DNA of 20,767 bases from DATIXD01 sp035518875 (GTDB taxonomy: Bacteria > Pseudomonadota > Gammaproteobacteria > Methylococcales > Methylococcaceae), in assembly GCA_035518875.1 (NCBI GenBank), contig DATIXD010000359.1, positions 1-20,767 of the forward strand, in the 5' to 3' direction. How positions within the stretch are numbered: position 1 is the first letter of the stretch; each line of letters opens with the position of its first letter. The translations under genes and the position numbers were made by a program. The notes under the pieces were generated by a model, which was not told where the DNA came from, ran no database searches, and saw nothing but the letters and a program-made list of their open reading frames with translations. This document shows positions 8,252 to 16,874 of the stretch, piece by piece.

Positions 8252-9103
8252 TCAATGCAAGCGCTGGAGTACCCCCTCCAGTTGGTCCAGGCTATCGTAG
8301 CTAATGATGAGTTTACCCATGCCTTTCTTGTCGTGCTTGATCTGCACCGGCGCACCCAGCTGAAGCGTCACCCGCTCCTCCAGCTTCGCGATGTCCGGAT
8401 CCTTGGGCGATGGTATGGGCGCTTTGGCTTCTTCATGGAGCTTGCGGATCAGCTGTTCGGTGACCCGCACGCTGAGATTGCCGGCGGCGACCTTGTGCGC
8501 GATCGCGCCCTGACGGGCATAACCCACCCCTAGAATCGCTCGCGCATGCCCCATTTCGATCGCGCCCTTCAGCAGCAGTTGCTTGGCCTCCGGATGCAAT
8601 TCGTTGAGTCGCAATAGATTGGTGACGGTGACCCTGGACTTCCCCACGGCGTCGGCGACTTGCTGATGGGTCATGGAGAAATCTTCCAGGAGTCGCTTGA
8701 GGGCTTCCGCCTCTTCCAGGGGATTGAGGTCCTCGCGCTGGACGTTCTCGATCAGCGCGATCGCCAACGCCGCCTGGTCGGTGACTTCCCTGATGACCAC
8801 CGGAATATCGTGCAAACCGGCCAACTGTGCGGCGCGCCAACGTCGTTCGCCGGCGACGATTTCGTAGCGGTTTTCGCCCACCGCTCGGACAACGATCGGC
8901 TGTACCACACCCTGCGCACTGATGGAATCGGCCAGCTCCTGCAGGCGTGCCGGATCGAAATCCTTGCGCGGCTGGAAACGCCCGGTCTTCAGGTATTCGA
9001 TGGGTAGTGTTTGCAGCTTTTCCCGGTCCGCGCCCGGTTCGACCCTCGCATTGCCCAACAGGGCTTCCAGCCCCCGGCCCAGTCCTCTTTTCTTAGCGCT
9101 CAT
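8252..9103 (-). CDS. parB: Chromosome-partitioning protein ParB (CTPase, DNA-binding clamp)
   Basis: This 283-residue protein has the usual ParB/Spo0J order: an N-terminal ParA-interacting lysine/arginine stretch (MSAKKRGLGRGLEALLGN), the CTP-binding domain with IVAGERRWRAAQLAG and ALIENVQREDLNPLEEAEA, a helix-turn-helix region (MTHQQVADAVGKSRVTVTNLLRL), and a C-terminal dimerisation domain ending DQLEGVLQRLH. ParB loads at parS near the origin and slides as a CTP-dependent clamp, acting with ParA to segregate origins. It lies 16 nt after parA. No parS palindrome was found by eye in the window. Confidence 0.97.
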   Translation of the reverse strand: MSAKKRGLGRGLEALLGNARVEPGADREKLQTLPIEYLKTGRFQPRKDFDPARLQELADSISAQGVVQPIVVRAVGENRYEIVAGERRWRAAQLAGLHDIPVVIREVTDQAALAIALIENVQREDLNPLEEAEALKRLLEDFSMTHQQVADAVGKSRVTVTNLLRLNELHPEAKQLLLKGAIEMGHARAILGVGYARQGAIAHKVAAGNLSVRVTEQLIRKLHEEAKAPIPSPKDPDIAKLEERVTLQLGAPVQIKHDKKGMGKLIISYDSLDQLEGVLQRLH

Positions 9104-9119
9104 GGTTTAGTTCCAGAAT

Positions 9120-9905
9120 TCATCGGAGGGCTTCGACGGCTTTCTCGTTGCGGCGGACGATTTCCCCCGCCAGCGCCAGATAGGCGATGGCCCCGCGCGA
9201 GGACTTGTCGTATTGCAGCACCGGCAGGCCGTGGCTTGGCGCCTCGGCCAGGCGGATGTTGCGGGGAATGACGGTGCGCAGCACCTTGTCGGCGAAATGT
9301 TCGACCAGTTGCTGCGAAACCTCATTGGCCAGCCGGCTGCGCGTATCGTACATGGTTCTCAGCAGACCTTCGATGCGCAAGTGCGGGTTCACGGTGTTGC
9401 GGATATTCTTGAGCGTGTCCATGAGATCGGACAGCCCTTCGAGGGCGTAATACTCGCACTGCATCGGAATCAGTACGCTGTCAGCTGCAACCAGGGCGTT
9501 CAGCGTCAGCATGTTCAGCGAAGGCGGACAGTCGACCAGAATGTATTCGTACTTCGACCGACATTTCTTCAGAGAGCCGGCCAGCGCCCGCTCGCGGTCT
9601 TCCTGCGAGAGTAATTCGACCTGGGCGGCGGTCAGGTCGGAGTTGCTGGGCAACAGGTCGAAACCCAGTTCGGCCAGCTCGACGATGGCTTCCTCCGCAG
9701 ACGATTGACGGGTCAGGACTTCGTAGGAAGAGTGCGTCAGATGCTTCTTGTCGACACCGCAGCCCATCGTCGTATTGCCCTGCGGATCGAGATCCACCAG
9801 CAGGACGCGCCGCTTGGTCGAAGCCAAAGACGCGGCCAGGTTCACGCTGGTCGTGGTTTTGCCGACCCCGCCTTTCTGATTGGCCACCGCAATGATTTTT
9901 CCCAT
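9120..9905 (-). CDS. parA: Chromosome-partitioning ATPase ParA (Soj-like)
   Basis: Starting at the ATG at 9905 the product has 261 residues and opens MGKIIAVANQKGGVGKTTTS, with the deviant Walker A box KGGVGKTT at 11-18. DLDPQGNTTMG and ILVDCPPSL (Walker A' and B elements) follow. An upstream in-frame TTG at 9935 would overlap the rsmG end and add ten unrelated residues, so I reject it. ParA binds the nucleoid as an ATP dimer and is released by ParB, moving the origin. It is 13 nt from rsmG and 16 nt from parB, in the common rsmG-parA-parB order. Confidence 0.97.
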   Translation of the reverse strand: MGKIIAVANQKGGVGKTTTSVNLAASLASTKRRVLLVDLDPQGNTTMGCGVDKKHLTHSSYEVLTRQSSAEEAIVELAELGFDLLPSNSDLTAAQVELLSQEDRERALAGSLKKCRSKYEYILVDCPPSLNMLTLNALVAADSVLIPMQCEYYALEGLSDLMDTLKNIRNTVNPHLRIEGLLRTMYDTRSRLANEVSQQLVEHFADKVLRTVIPRNIRLAEAPSHGLPVLQYDKSSRGAIAYLALAGEIVRRNEKAVEALR

Positions 9906-9918
9906 CGCCTCAGTTAAC

Positions 9919-10536
9919 CTAGACCGTGATTTCAATCAGATGCCGTTCGGCATCCACCCCCGGTATTTTCACCGGGAAAATCTTGACGCCGACACTTCCC
10001 AATTGCCGAATCTCATCGTCCGGAAGCTTTCCCTTCTGAGCCAGGATGGCGCCGCCCGGCGCCAACAGCCGCGCGGTTTGCGTCACGATCTGGGAAAGGC
10101 TGGCGAACGCCCGGGAAAGAATGGTGTCGAAACCCTGTGTCGAGCTGAATCGCTCGATCCGCTCGTGGACCACGCGGACATTCCGAAGCCCCAACTCGAT
10201 GGCCACCTGCCGCACGAAACGGGTCTTCTTGGCGCTGCCGTCCAGCAGCACGAATTCTTTCTCCGGCGACATCACCGCCAGCGGGATGCCGGGAAGCCCC
10301 GCCCCCGTACCTACATCGAGTATGCGCGCGCCGTGCAGATAAGGCAGGATTAGCAGACTGTCCAGCAGGTGAAGCCGGACCATCGCCGCCGGGTTTTCTA
10401 TGGAGGTGAGATTATAAACCCGATTCCATTTCCGCAGTAAGCGGAGAAAATCCAGCAGGCTGTCGCGCTGCTTTGGAGTGGATTGAAGATCCAAGACCAC
10501 CAACCCATCGTTCAGTATCCGATTCGGCTCATCCAC
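9919..10536 (-). CDS. rsmG: 16S rRNA (guanine-N7) methyltransferase RsmG (GidB)
   Basis: This 205-residue protein methylates N7 of the conserved G527 of 16S rRNA using S-adenosylmethionine. The motif I loop ILDVGTGAGLPGIPLA, LLDGSAKKTRFVRQV, SRAFASLSQIV and the closing ERHLIEITV are typical of the family. The start is GTG at 10536, one base after the mnmG stop (TGA A GTG), the only reasonable in-frame start; translation is probably coupled to mnmG. It is followed by parA after 13 nt. Confidence 0.95.
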   Translation of the reverse strand: MDEPNRILNDGLVVLDLQSTPKQRDSLLDFLRLLRKWNRVYNLTSIENPAAMVRLHLLDSLLILPYLHGARILDVGTGAGLPGIPLAVMSPEKEFVLLDGSAKKTRFVRQVAIELGLRNVRVVHERIERFSSTQGFDTILSRAFASLSQIVTQTARLLAPGGAILAQKGKLPDDEIRQLGSVGVKIFPVKIPGVDAERHLIEITV

Positions 10537-10537
10537 T

Positions 10538-12412
10538 TCAGGCGCTTTTCTTTTTCAGGTGGACCAGCAGCAGGGAAATGGCCGCCGGTGTCACGCCGGG
10601 AATACGCGCCGCCTGGCCGACGGTTTCGGGGCGCTGCTGACGGAGTTTTTCGCGCACCTCATTGGAGAGCCCGATCACGTTGGCGTAATCGAGTTGTTCG
10701 GGCAGACGCCAGTGATCGTAGCGCCGCGAACGCTCGATTTCCGTCTGCTGACGATCGATATAACCGGCGTACTTGGCCTGGATCTCCACTTGCTCTTTAA
10801 CCCGTCCATCCGCTTCAGGGACGAGGTTCGCCGAAACCATCGCCAGTTGCTCGATCCCCAGTTCCGGCCGGCGCAGCAGATCCATGAGCGTCGAATCGCG
10901 CTGCAGCGGGGCTTGCAACAATTCCCCGATTCGCTCGGCTTCCGGCGTGTTGGTCTTCACCCACGCAGAGGACAGCTCGCTCTGGAGCCTGGCGATGCTC
11001 TCCCGCTTTTCCTCGAAAGCACGCCAGCGCACCTCGTCCACCAGGCCCAGTTCGCGCCCCTTTTCCGTCATGCGCAGGTCCGCGTTGTCCTCGCGCAGCA
11101 GCAGGCGGTATTCCGCGCGGCTGGTGAACATCCGGTAGGGCTCTAAAGTCCCGCGGGTGATCAGATCGTCAATCATGACGCCGATATAGGCCTCGTCACG
11201 GCCGGGCGACCAGCTTTCCAGATCCTTGGCCTTGCGCGCCGCGTTGAGGCCCGCGATCAGACCTTGGGCCGCGGCCTCCTCGTAGCCGGTGGTGCCGTTG
11301 ATCTGACCCGCGAAGAAAAGCTTTTCCAGGTGCCTGGTTTCCAGCGAGGACTTCAGTTCCCGGGGGTCGAAGAAGTCGTATTCGATGGCGTAGCCGGGGC
11401 GGGTGATGTGCGCCGCCTCGAAACCCTTGATCGAACGCACCAGTTCCAGCTGCACGTCGAAGGGCAGGCTGGTCGAGATGCCATTGGGATAGATTTCTCT
11501 GCAGTCCAGGCCTTCCGGTTCGACGAAAATCTGGTGCGAGTCCTTGTCGGCGAAGCGGACGATTTTGTCTTCGATGGAGGGGCAGTAGCGCGGGCCGACG
11601 CCCTCGATCACCCCTGCGTACAGAGGCGAGCGGTCGAGACCCGCGCGGATGATGTCGTGCGTTCGCGCATTCGTCCGGGTGATGTGGCAGGAAATTTGTG
11701 CCGGATGTTCTTCGCTATGCCCCAGGAAGGAGAACACCGGCGTCGGCGTATCGCCGGCCTGCTCTTGCATGACGCTGAAATCGATCGAGCGGCTGTCGAT
11801 GCGCGGCGGCGTGCCGGTCTTGAGCCTGCCGCTGCGGAACGGCAGCTCCCGCAGCCTGGCCGCCAGGGCATTGGAAGGCGCGTCGCCGGCCCGGCCACCC
11901 GCGTAATTTTGAAGGCCGATGTGAATTCGCCCGGCGAGGAAGGTGCCCACGGTCAGCACCACGCAGCGCCCCCAGAATTTCAAGCCCATCTGGGTGACGA
12001 CGCCGCAGACAGCGCCGTTTTCCACGATCAGATCGGCGACCGATTGCTGGAACAGGGACAGATGGGGCTGGGTTTCCAGGGCGTGGCGCACCGCCTGTTT
12101 GTAGAGTTGGCGGTCGGCCTGGGCGCGCGTCGCCCGCACCGCCGGACCTTTGCTGGCATTGAGGATGCGGAACTGGATGCCGCCGCGGTCGATCGCCCGC
12201 GCCATGAGCCCGCCCAGCGCGTCGATCTCCTTCACCAAGTGGCCCTTGCCGATACCGCCGATAGCCGGATTGCAGCTCATCTGGCCCAGGGTTTCGATGT
12301 TCTGGGTGAGCAGGAGCGTGTTCGCGCCTGTCCGCGCCGAAGCCAGCGCCGCTTCGGTTCCGGCGTGTCCGCCGCCGACCACGATCACGTCAAATTCGGC
12401 TGGATAATGCAT
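10538..12412 (-). CDS. mnmG: tRNA uridine-34 5-carboxymethylaminomethyl modification protein MnmG (GidA)
   Basis: This 624-residue FAD protein, with MnmE, installs the cmnm5 group at the wobble uridine of several tRNAs. The dinucleotide-binding motif VVGGGHAGTEAALA starts at about residue 11, SCNPAIGGIGKGHLVKE is the conserved folate/FAD region, and the C-terminal domain ends with GVTPAAISLLLVHLKKK. Length is close to that of the E. coli protein. The ATG at 12412 is not preceded by a recognisable Shine-Dalgarno. It heads the leftward gene block; mnmG often lies next to the chromosomal origin in gammaproteobacteria. Confidence 0.98.
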   Translation of the reverse strand: MHYPAEFDVIVVGGGHAGTEAALASARTGANTLLLTQNIETLGQMSCNPAIGGIGKGHLVKEIDALGGLMARAIDRGGIQFRILNASKGPAVRATRAQADRQLYKQAVRHALETQPHLSLFQQSVADLIVENGAVCGVVTQMGLKFWGRCVVLTVGTFLAGRIHIGLQNYAGGRAGDAPSNALAARLRELPFRSGRLKTGTPPRIDSRSIDFSVMQEQAGDTPTPVFSFLGHSEEHPAQISCHITRTNARTHDIIRAGLDRSPLYAGVIEGVGPRYCPSIEDKIVRFADKDSHQIFVEPEGLDCREIYPNGISTSLPFDVQLELVRSIKGFEAAHITRPGYAIEYDFFDPRELKSSLETRHLEKLFFAGQINGTTGYEEAAAQGLIAGLNAARKAKDLESWSPGRDEAYIGVMIDDLITRGTLEPYRMFTSRAEYRLLLREDNADLRMTEKGRELGLVDEVRWRAFEEKRESIARLQSELSSAWVKTNTPEAERIGELLQAPLQRDSTLMDLLRRPELGIEQLAMVSANLVPEADGRVKEQVEIQAKYAGYIDRQQTEIERSRRYDHWRLPEQLDYANVIGLSNEVREKLRQQRPETVGQAARIPGVTPAAISLLLVHLKKKSA

Positions 12413-12560
12413 GGGAATTACAATGGTTCGAAGCGAGGGGTAAGACGTTCAAGGAGGCCGATATTACACCATTTCCGGATACCGGGAGAATCGGCCCGCC
12501 GGAGTGCCCCGCAGCGCGGCTATACTCAAGGCCTATCAGGGAAACTACCGCAAGCGCAAA
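12413..12560. promoter_or_regulatory. Divergent promoter region between mnmG and the MoxR gene
   Basis: This 148-bp gap separates leftward mnmG from the rightward ATPase gene. Rightward, TATACT at 12521-12526 is a good -10 element without a good -35; it would give an untranslated leader of roughly 28 nt before the ATG at 12561. Leftward, the complement of the segment near 12465-12472 reads GTAATATC, a possible -10 for mnmG, again with no clear -35. The assignments are tentative. Confidence 0.4.
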
Positions 12561-13475
12561 ATGCACGCACCCCTCAACCAGCTCCTAGCCACCGCCAATA
12601 CCGTCATTCTCGGCAAGCAGCATCAGCTCAAACTCGCCGTCTGCTGCCTGCTGGCGCGCGGACACCTGTTGATCGAGGATATGCCCGGTGTCGGCAAGAC
12701 AACCCTGGCCCATACGCTGGCGAATTTGCTTGGCCTTAAGTACCAGCGCATCCAGTTCACCAGCGACCTGTTGCCGGCGGACATCCTCGGCTCTTCCATC
12801 TTCGACGGCAAGACCCACAGCTTCCGTTTCCATCCGGGACCGATTTTCCATCAGATGATCCTTGCCGACGAAATCAACCGCTCGACACCGAAGGCGCAAA
12901 GCGCACTACTCGAAGCGATGGAGGAACATCAGGTCACGGTGGAGGGTGAGACGCGCCCGCTGCCGGAACCCTTTTTCGTCATCGCCACCCAGAATCCCTT
13001 GACCCAGATCGGCACTTTTCCCTTGCCAGAATCCCAACTCGACCGGTTCCTCATGCGCATCGAACTGGGTTATCCGGACGCCGTGTCGGAACGCGCCCTG
13101 CTGAAAGGGGAGGAGCGACATATCCTGCTGGAAAACCTACCGGCGTGCCTGGAAGCGGTCGAACTCAAGGGGATTCAGTCTGCGGTCAAACGGATTTTCG
13201 TCTCCGACGCCCTGCTCGATTATCTGCAAGCCCTGATCCGCTTCACCCGGGAGTCCAACGCTTATCAGGGCGGACTGTCGCCCCGCGCCGGCCTTGCCTT
13301 GCTCCATGCGGCCAAAGCCTGGGCTTTTCTCGATCGGCGCGACGCCGTGCTGCCCGAAGATGTCCAGGCCGTGTTGCCAGCCGTGGCCGGCCATCGGCTG
13401 CGGCCGGCCGCGAACGGCGCTACCGGTTCCGAAGCCGTGGTCGCACCGTTACTGGAACAGGTCGCGATACCCTGA
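12561..13475 (+). CDS. MoxR-family AAA+ ATPase
   Basis: This 304-residue AAA+ ATPase has Walker A PGVGKTTL at about 42-49, Walker B MILADE at 99-104 followed by INRSTPKAQSALLEAMEE, and the sensor 1 segment FFVIATQNP at about 138-146. This is the MoxR pattern, and a C-terminal lid domain containing SPRAGLALLHAAKAWA follows. MoxR proteins are thought to act as chaperones in protein maturation and are typically encoded beside DUF58 and transglutaminase genes, as here. An upstream in-frame GTG at 12504 would place the start before the TATACT promoter element, so I prefer the ATG at 12561. The substrate is unknown. Confidence 0.94.
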   Translation: MHAPLNQLLATANTVILGKQHQLKLAVCCLLARGHLLIEDMPGVGKTTLAHTLANLLGLKYQRIQFTSDLLPADILGSSIFDGKTHSFRFHPGPIFHQMILADEINRSTPKAQSALLEAMEEHQVTVEGETRPLPEPFFVIATQNPLTQIGTFPLPESQLDRFLMRIELGYPDAVSERALLKGEERHILLENLPACLEAVELKGIQSAVKRIFVSDALLDYLQALIRFTRESNAYQGGLSPRAGLALLHAAKAWAFLDRRDAVLPEDVQAVLPAVAGHRLRPAANGATGSEAVVAPLLEQVAIP

Positions 13476-13495
13476 AGGAAAGTCCCCGCTCGCGA

Positions 13496-13804
13496 TTATT
13501 CTTCGTCCACATCCAATTCGGGATTCCAGCCCAAGGACCTGGCCCGCTCGATGGCTTGGCTCTGAATTCTGAGGTAACGTTGTTGAATATCATCAGGCAG
13601 GTTCCCAACGGAAAACTGATGCTGCGCCCAACAACTTTGAACTTTCTCCCAAAGACTCTCGATCCCCTGCGCGCGCCAGCCCTGACAGGTTTCGCTTTCG
13701 GGTATCAACCCGAAAGCCCAGGCGTCGCGGATGATCTTGCCGATGTCGGTCATGCCGCCATAGAGGTCGTTGTGAATGCCGACATAAGATTCTTTTTCTT
13801 TCAT
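13496..13804 (-). CDS. Small conserved-looking protein of unknown function, antisense within the MoxR-DUF58 gene pair
   Basis: The frame from ATG 13804 encodes 102 residues with a balanced, soluble-protein composition: MKEKESYVGIHNDLYGGMTD at the start, GKIIRDAWAFGLIPESETCQGW in the middle, many Trp/Gln residues, and an acidic tail ending DVDEE. There is no signal peptide or membrane segment. Composition and lack of low complexity argue for a real gene, and I have an impression of relatives in other gammaproteobacteria but cannot name a family. It converges on the ATPase gene (20-nt gap) and diverges from the DUF58 gene (95-nt gap). No clear Shine-Dalgarno is visible. Function unknown. Confidence 0.72.
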   Translation of the reverse strand: MKEKESYVGIHNDLYGGMTDIGKIIRDAWAFGLIPESETCQGWRAQGIESLWEKVQSCWAQHQFSVGNLPDDIQQRYLRIQSQAIERARSLGWNPELDVDEE

Positions 13805-13846
13805 GGATAGTGAGCGAGGGTAACTAGAGTGCGGATGGAATCAATA

Positions 13847-13889
13847 CCGGTAAATTTCCACAAGCTGGGGACGCTACGCAGTTTACCGG
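13847..13889. repeat. 8-bp perfect inverted repeat in a divergent intergenic region
   Basis: CCGGTAAA at 13847-13854 and TTTACCGG at 13882-13889 are perfect inverted arms separated by 27 bp. They lie between the leftward small unknown gene and the rightward DUF58 gene, just 10 bp before the latter's start, so they could be an operator or a leader hairpin. The arms are the only direct evidence. Confidence 0.4.
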
Positions 13890-13899
13890 GGCGGCATCG

Positions 13900-14859
13900 A
13901 TGAGGACAACCGAAACAAGGCTCACGCTGCGCGAACGCTTCGATCCGCGCCGATTTTTCCGTGGCGAGAAACCCACCCCAGGTCCCATCGTCCTGTCGCA
14001 CCGAAGGATCTTCATCCTGCCGAACAAGCGTGGGCTGGGACTGGCTTTGCTGCTCTCGATCCAGCTGTTGGCCGCGATCAATTACAACAACAACCTGGGT
14101 TTTATCCTGACTTTCCTGCTGGCCAGCATCGCCCTGCTCGGCACCGTTCACGGCTTCCGAAATCTCGCTGGGCTCCACGTCCGACCGGGACGGGCCGAGC
14201 CGGTATTCGCCGGAGATTCGGCCTGTTTCGAGATTTTTCTGGACAACCCGAGCCGACTTCACCGTTTCGCGTTGCAGATCGCCCATAAAAATGCCGCTCC
14301 CATGGAACTTGACATCCTTTCATCTGCCAGCACCCAGGCCAAACTTCGAGTCAAAGCGCAACGGCGCGGCTGGCTGGATCTGCCAACCCTCACCGTCTCC
14401 AGCTGCTTTCCGCTGGGGCTGTTCCGCGCCTGGTCGCCCGTCAACCTCAAAGAGCGCGCACTGGTCTACCCAAAACCCGCGAACTCCCGCCTGCCTTTTC
14501 CTGAAACGACAGGTGAAAATGGGCTCAAACAGCGCAATATGGACGATTTTCGTGGCTTCCAGAGTTACCAGCCGGGCGATCCGCTCAAGCGGATTCACTG
14601 GAAGGGCGTGGCTAAGGGTCAGGGCGTGCAAGTCAAGGAATACCGCGGCGAGGAACATTCCGAACTCTATCTCGACTTGGCGCATGCGCCCGGTTTGGAT
14701 GTGGAGGCGCGGCTAAGCCAGCTCTGCCGATGGGTGATCGACGCCGAACAGGCCGGGCGGTGCTACGGCCTGCGCCTGCCGGGAACGGAAATCCCGCCGG
14801 GAATCGGCGCGCCCCACAGCAGGCGCTGCCTGGAAGCTCTGGCATTGTTCGGAACATGA
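13900..14859 (+). CDS. DUF58 domain membrane protein
   Basis: This 319-residue protein has two adjacent membrane helices (about residues 44-61 and 66-86) followed by an extracytoplasmic-type beta region and the DUF58 signature DDFRGFQSYQPGDPLKRIHWKG at about 215-236. DUF58 proteins have a von Willebrand A-like fold and accompany MoxR ATPases and TgpA-type transglutaminases; their molecular role is not firmly established. The last codons overlap the next start (ATGA), indicating translational coupling. GGGGCGG upstream may serve as ribosome binding site. Confidence 0.92.
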   Translation: MRTTETRLTLRERFDPRRFFRGEKPTPGPIVLSHRRIFILPNKRGLGLALLLSIQLLAAINYNNNLGFILTFLLASIALLGTVHGFRNLAGLHVRPGRAEPVFAGDSACFEIFLDNPSRLHRFALQIAHKNAAPMELDILSSASTQAKLRVKAQRRGWLDLPTLTVSSCFPLGLFRAWSPVNLKERALVYPKPANSRLPFPETTGENGLKQRNMDDFRGFQSYQPGDPLKRIHWKGVAKGQGVQVKEYRGEEHSELYLDLAHAPGLDVEARLSQLCRWVIDAEQAGRCYGLRLPGTEIPPGIGAPHSRRCLEALALFGT

Positions 14860-16838
14860 AAACCTCTGCATTGTCGCTGGAAACCGATCGGCAGAGGCTG
14901 GGCCTCCTGCTCACCGCCGTACTCCTGGTCGTCGCCCCTCACGTCTTCAATCTCGAAATCTCCATCATGGCCTTCTTCAGCCTGCTGGCGGCGTGGCGCT
15001 GTGCCGTGATGTACCGCAAAACGCCACTGCCCGGCCGAGCGCTACTGTTTCTGCTCACCCTGGCGGGAGCCGGCCTGGTGTTCGCCGAATATCACCGCTT
15101 CTACGGCCGCGAGGCGGGGGCGAGCCTTTTCGTCGTCGGTCTGGGCTTGAAGTTGATGGAACTGAAATCCTCCCGTGACGCCTATCTCGTCGTTTTCCTG
15201 GCGTTCTTTGTCGCCGTCACCCAATACCTATTTTCCCAAAGCATTCCGATGGCGGCCTATACCTTGGCGATCGTTGTGCTCCTGGTCACCGCCCTCATCA
15301 GCCTCAACAGTTCCGGCAACTTTCCCTTGAAGGCGCGCTTCAAGTTGGCCGGATTGATGGTGGCGCAGGCGATGCCGATCATGATCGTTCTGTTCATTTT
15401 ATTCCCGCGCATCGCCGGTCCCTTGTGGCACCTGCCGGAGGACGGCCATGGGGCGAAAGCGGGTCTGAGCGAGACGATCGAGCCGGGATCGATCAGCCGG
15501 CTCGGACTCTCGCAGGAACCCGCTTTCCGAGTCGATTTCGAAGGCGCGCCACCTCCGCCCAATCAGCGCTACTGGCGCGGACCGGTGTTCTGGCACACCG
15601 ACGGCCGGCGCTGGACTCTGCCTCCCGAAAAGCCGCTGCCCGCGAGCGAAAGGCCCCGTTTATCGGGTCAGTCTTACCGCTACACCATCACCCTGGAACC
15701 GCACAACCAGAGATGGGTGTTTGCGCTGGACCTGCCGGGTTCGTTTCCGGTCGAATTGATGCAGACCGGCGAATATCTGCTCACCTCCAAGGATAAGATC
15801 GCCGAGCGCAAGCAATACCGACTCGCTTCATACACGGATTTTTCCACCGGCCCATTGGGTGAGCGGGAAAAGGCACTGGGACTGGAACTGCCGAGCAAGC
15901 CCTCAAGCCGACTGACCGAACTGGTGAAAAGCTGGCAGGTGGCAGCATCCAAGCCAGAGGAATTGGTGCGCCGCGCCTTGCGCTATTTCCGCGAGGAGCC
16001 GTTCTTCTATACCCTGAACCCGCCGCTGATGCCCGACGATGCGGTTGAAGGCTTTCTGTTTGGGACCAGGCGCGGTTTCTGCGAGCATTACGCTACCGCT
16101 TTCGTCGTTCTGATGCGGATCGCCGGCATTCCCTCACGCGTGGTCACCGGCTATCAGGGCGGCCAATGGAACCCGGTGGGCCGGTTCCTGGAAGTCAAGC
16201 AGGCCGATGCCCATGCCTGGGCCGAAGTCTGGCTCGCCGGCCACGGTTGGACGCGTATCGACCCCACCGCGGCGGTCGCGCCGGAACGCATCGAGCAGGG
16301 TCTGGACGTGGACACGCAATTAGCCGCCGGAGAAATCCGCTTCAACGCAGCGGCTGGCGCACTCGCCGATCAGGCCTTCCGATTGCGCAGTTTCCTGCGA
16401 CAAACTCGGATGGTCTGGGCCAGCGTCGACCACGCCTGGGACCGCTGGGTACTGAGCTATGGCGCGGACAGCCAAACCCGGTTTCTCGAACGGCTGGGCA
16501 TCGTCGACTGGCGCAGCCTCGCGCTGGGGCTGGGGGGGGCGCTCGCACTGATCCTAAGCATCATTGCCCTTCTGATCCTACCTAAACGCCGGTTGAAAAC
16601 CGATCAGGCGCTGGCGGTTTACGCTCGATTCCTGAAAAAAATGGCGCGGCAGGGTCTAGTCAAGCAACCCGCGGAGGGCGCGCTGGCGTTCGCCCGGCGC
16701 GCCGGCCCCCTCGCTCCCGAAGCACGCGCCCGTATTAACCGGATCACCGCGCTTTTCCTGAAGATTCGCTACGGCCGCGGATCAACGCCAGAAGATATCA
16801 AAACCCTCAAGCGACTGGTCGCAGCGCTGCGGTTTTAG
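14856..16838 (+). CDS. tgpA: TgpA-type membrane-anchored transglutaminase-like protein
   Basis: Starting at the ATG overlapping the DUF58 stop, the product is 660 residues. About five to six membrane helices occupy residues 15-185; a periplasmic segment follows with a transglutaminase core: Cys409 in RRGFCEHYATAF, His453 in ADAHAWAEVW and Asp469 in TRIDPTAAV form the catalytic triad. A further helix (about 555-575) and a C-terminal DUF4129-like cytoplasmic domain end the protein. An in-frame extension to 14730 would run inside the DUF58 gene and is rejected. Family members (TgpA in Pseudomonas aeruginosa) are needed for viability; the substrate is unknown. A G8 run at 16532-16539 lies within the codons of the last helix. 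Confidence 0.93.
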   Translation: MKTSALSLETDRQRLGLLLTAVLLVVAPHVFNLEISIMAFFSLLAAWRCAVMYRKTPLPGRALLFLLTLAGAGLVFAEYHRFYGREAGASLFVVGLGLKLMELKSSRDAYLVVFLAFFVAVTQYLFSQSIPMAAYTLAIVVLLVTALISLNSSGNFPLKARFKLAGLMVAQAMPIMIVLFILFPRIAGPLWHLPEDGHGAKAGLSETIEPGSISRLGLSQEPAFRVDFEGAPPPPNQRYWRGPVFWHTDGRRWTLPPEKPLPASERPRLSGQSYRYTITLEPHNQRWVFALDLPGSFPVELMQTGEYLLTSKDKIAERKQYRLASYTDFSTGPLGEREKALGLELPSKPSSRLTELVKSWQVAASKPEELVRRALRYFREEPFFYTLNPPLMPDDAVEGFLFGTRRGFCEHYATAFVVLMRIAGIPSRVVTGYQGGQWNPVGRFLEVKQADAHAWAEVWLAGHGWTRIDPTAAVAPERIEQGLDVDTQLAAGEIRFNAAAGALADQAFRLRSFLRQTRMVWASVDHAWDRWVLSYGADSQTRFLERLGIVDWRSLALGLGGALALILSIIALLILPKRRLKTDQALAVYARFLKKMARQGLVKQPAEGALAFARRAGPLAPEARARINRITALFLKIRYGRGSTPEDIKTLKRLVAALRF

Positions 16839-16874
16839 GTGGTATGCGCGAAACAATTACCAACAGAAGTTGAC

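Noticed and set aside
11264..12739. Plus-strand frame of 491 codons across mnmG into the MoxR gene
   Set aside because: It is antisense to mnmG and overlaps the promoter region and the start of the ATPase gene out of frame.
13854..13862. Solitary DnaA-like site ATTTCCACA
   Set aside because: One mismatch and no neighbouring boxes or AT-rich tract, so it is likely chance.
14730..14855. 42-codon N-terminal extension of the transglutaminase
   Set aside because: It lies inside the DUF58 gene in another frame; the ATGA overlap start at 14856 gives the expected N-terminus.
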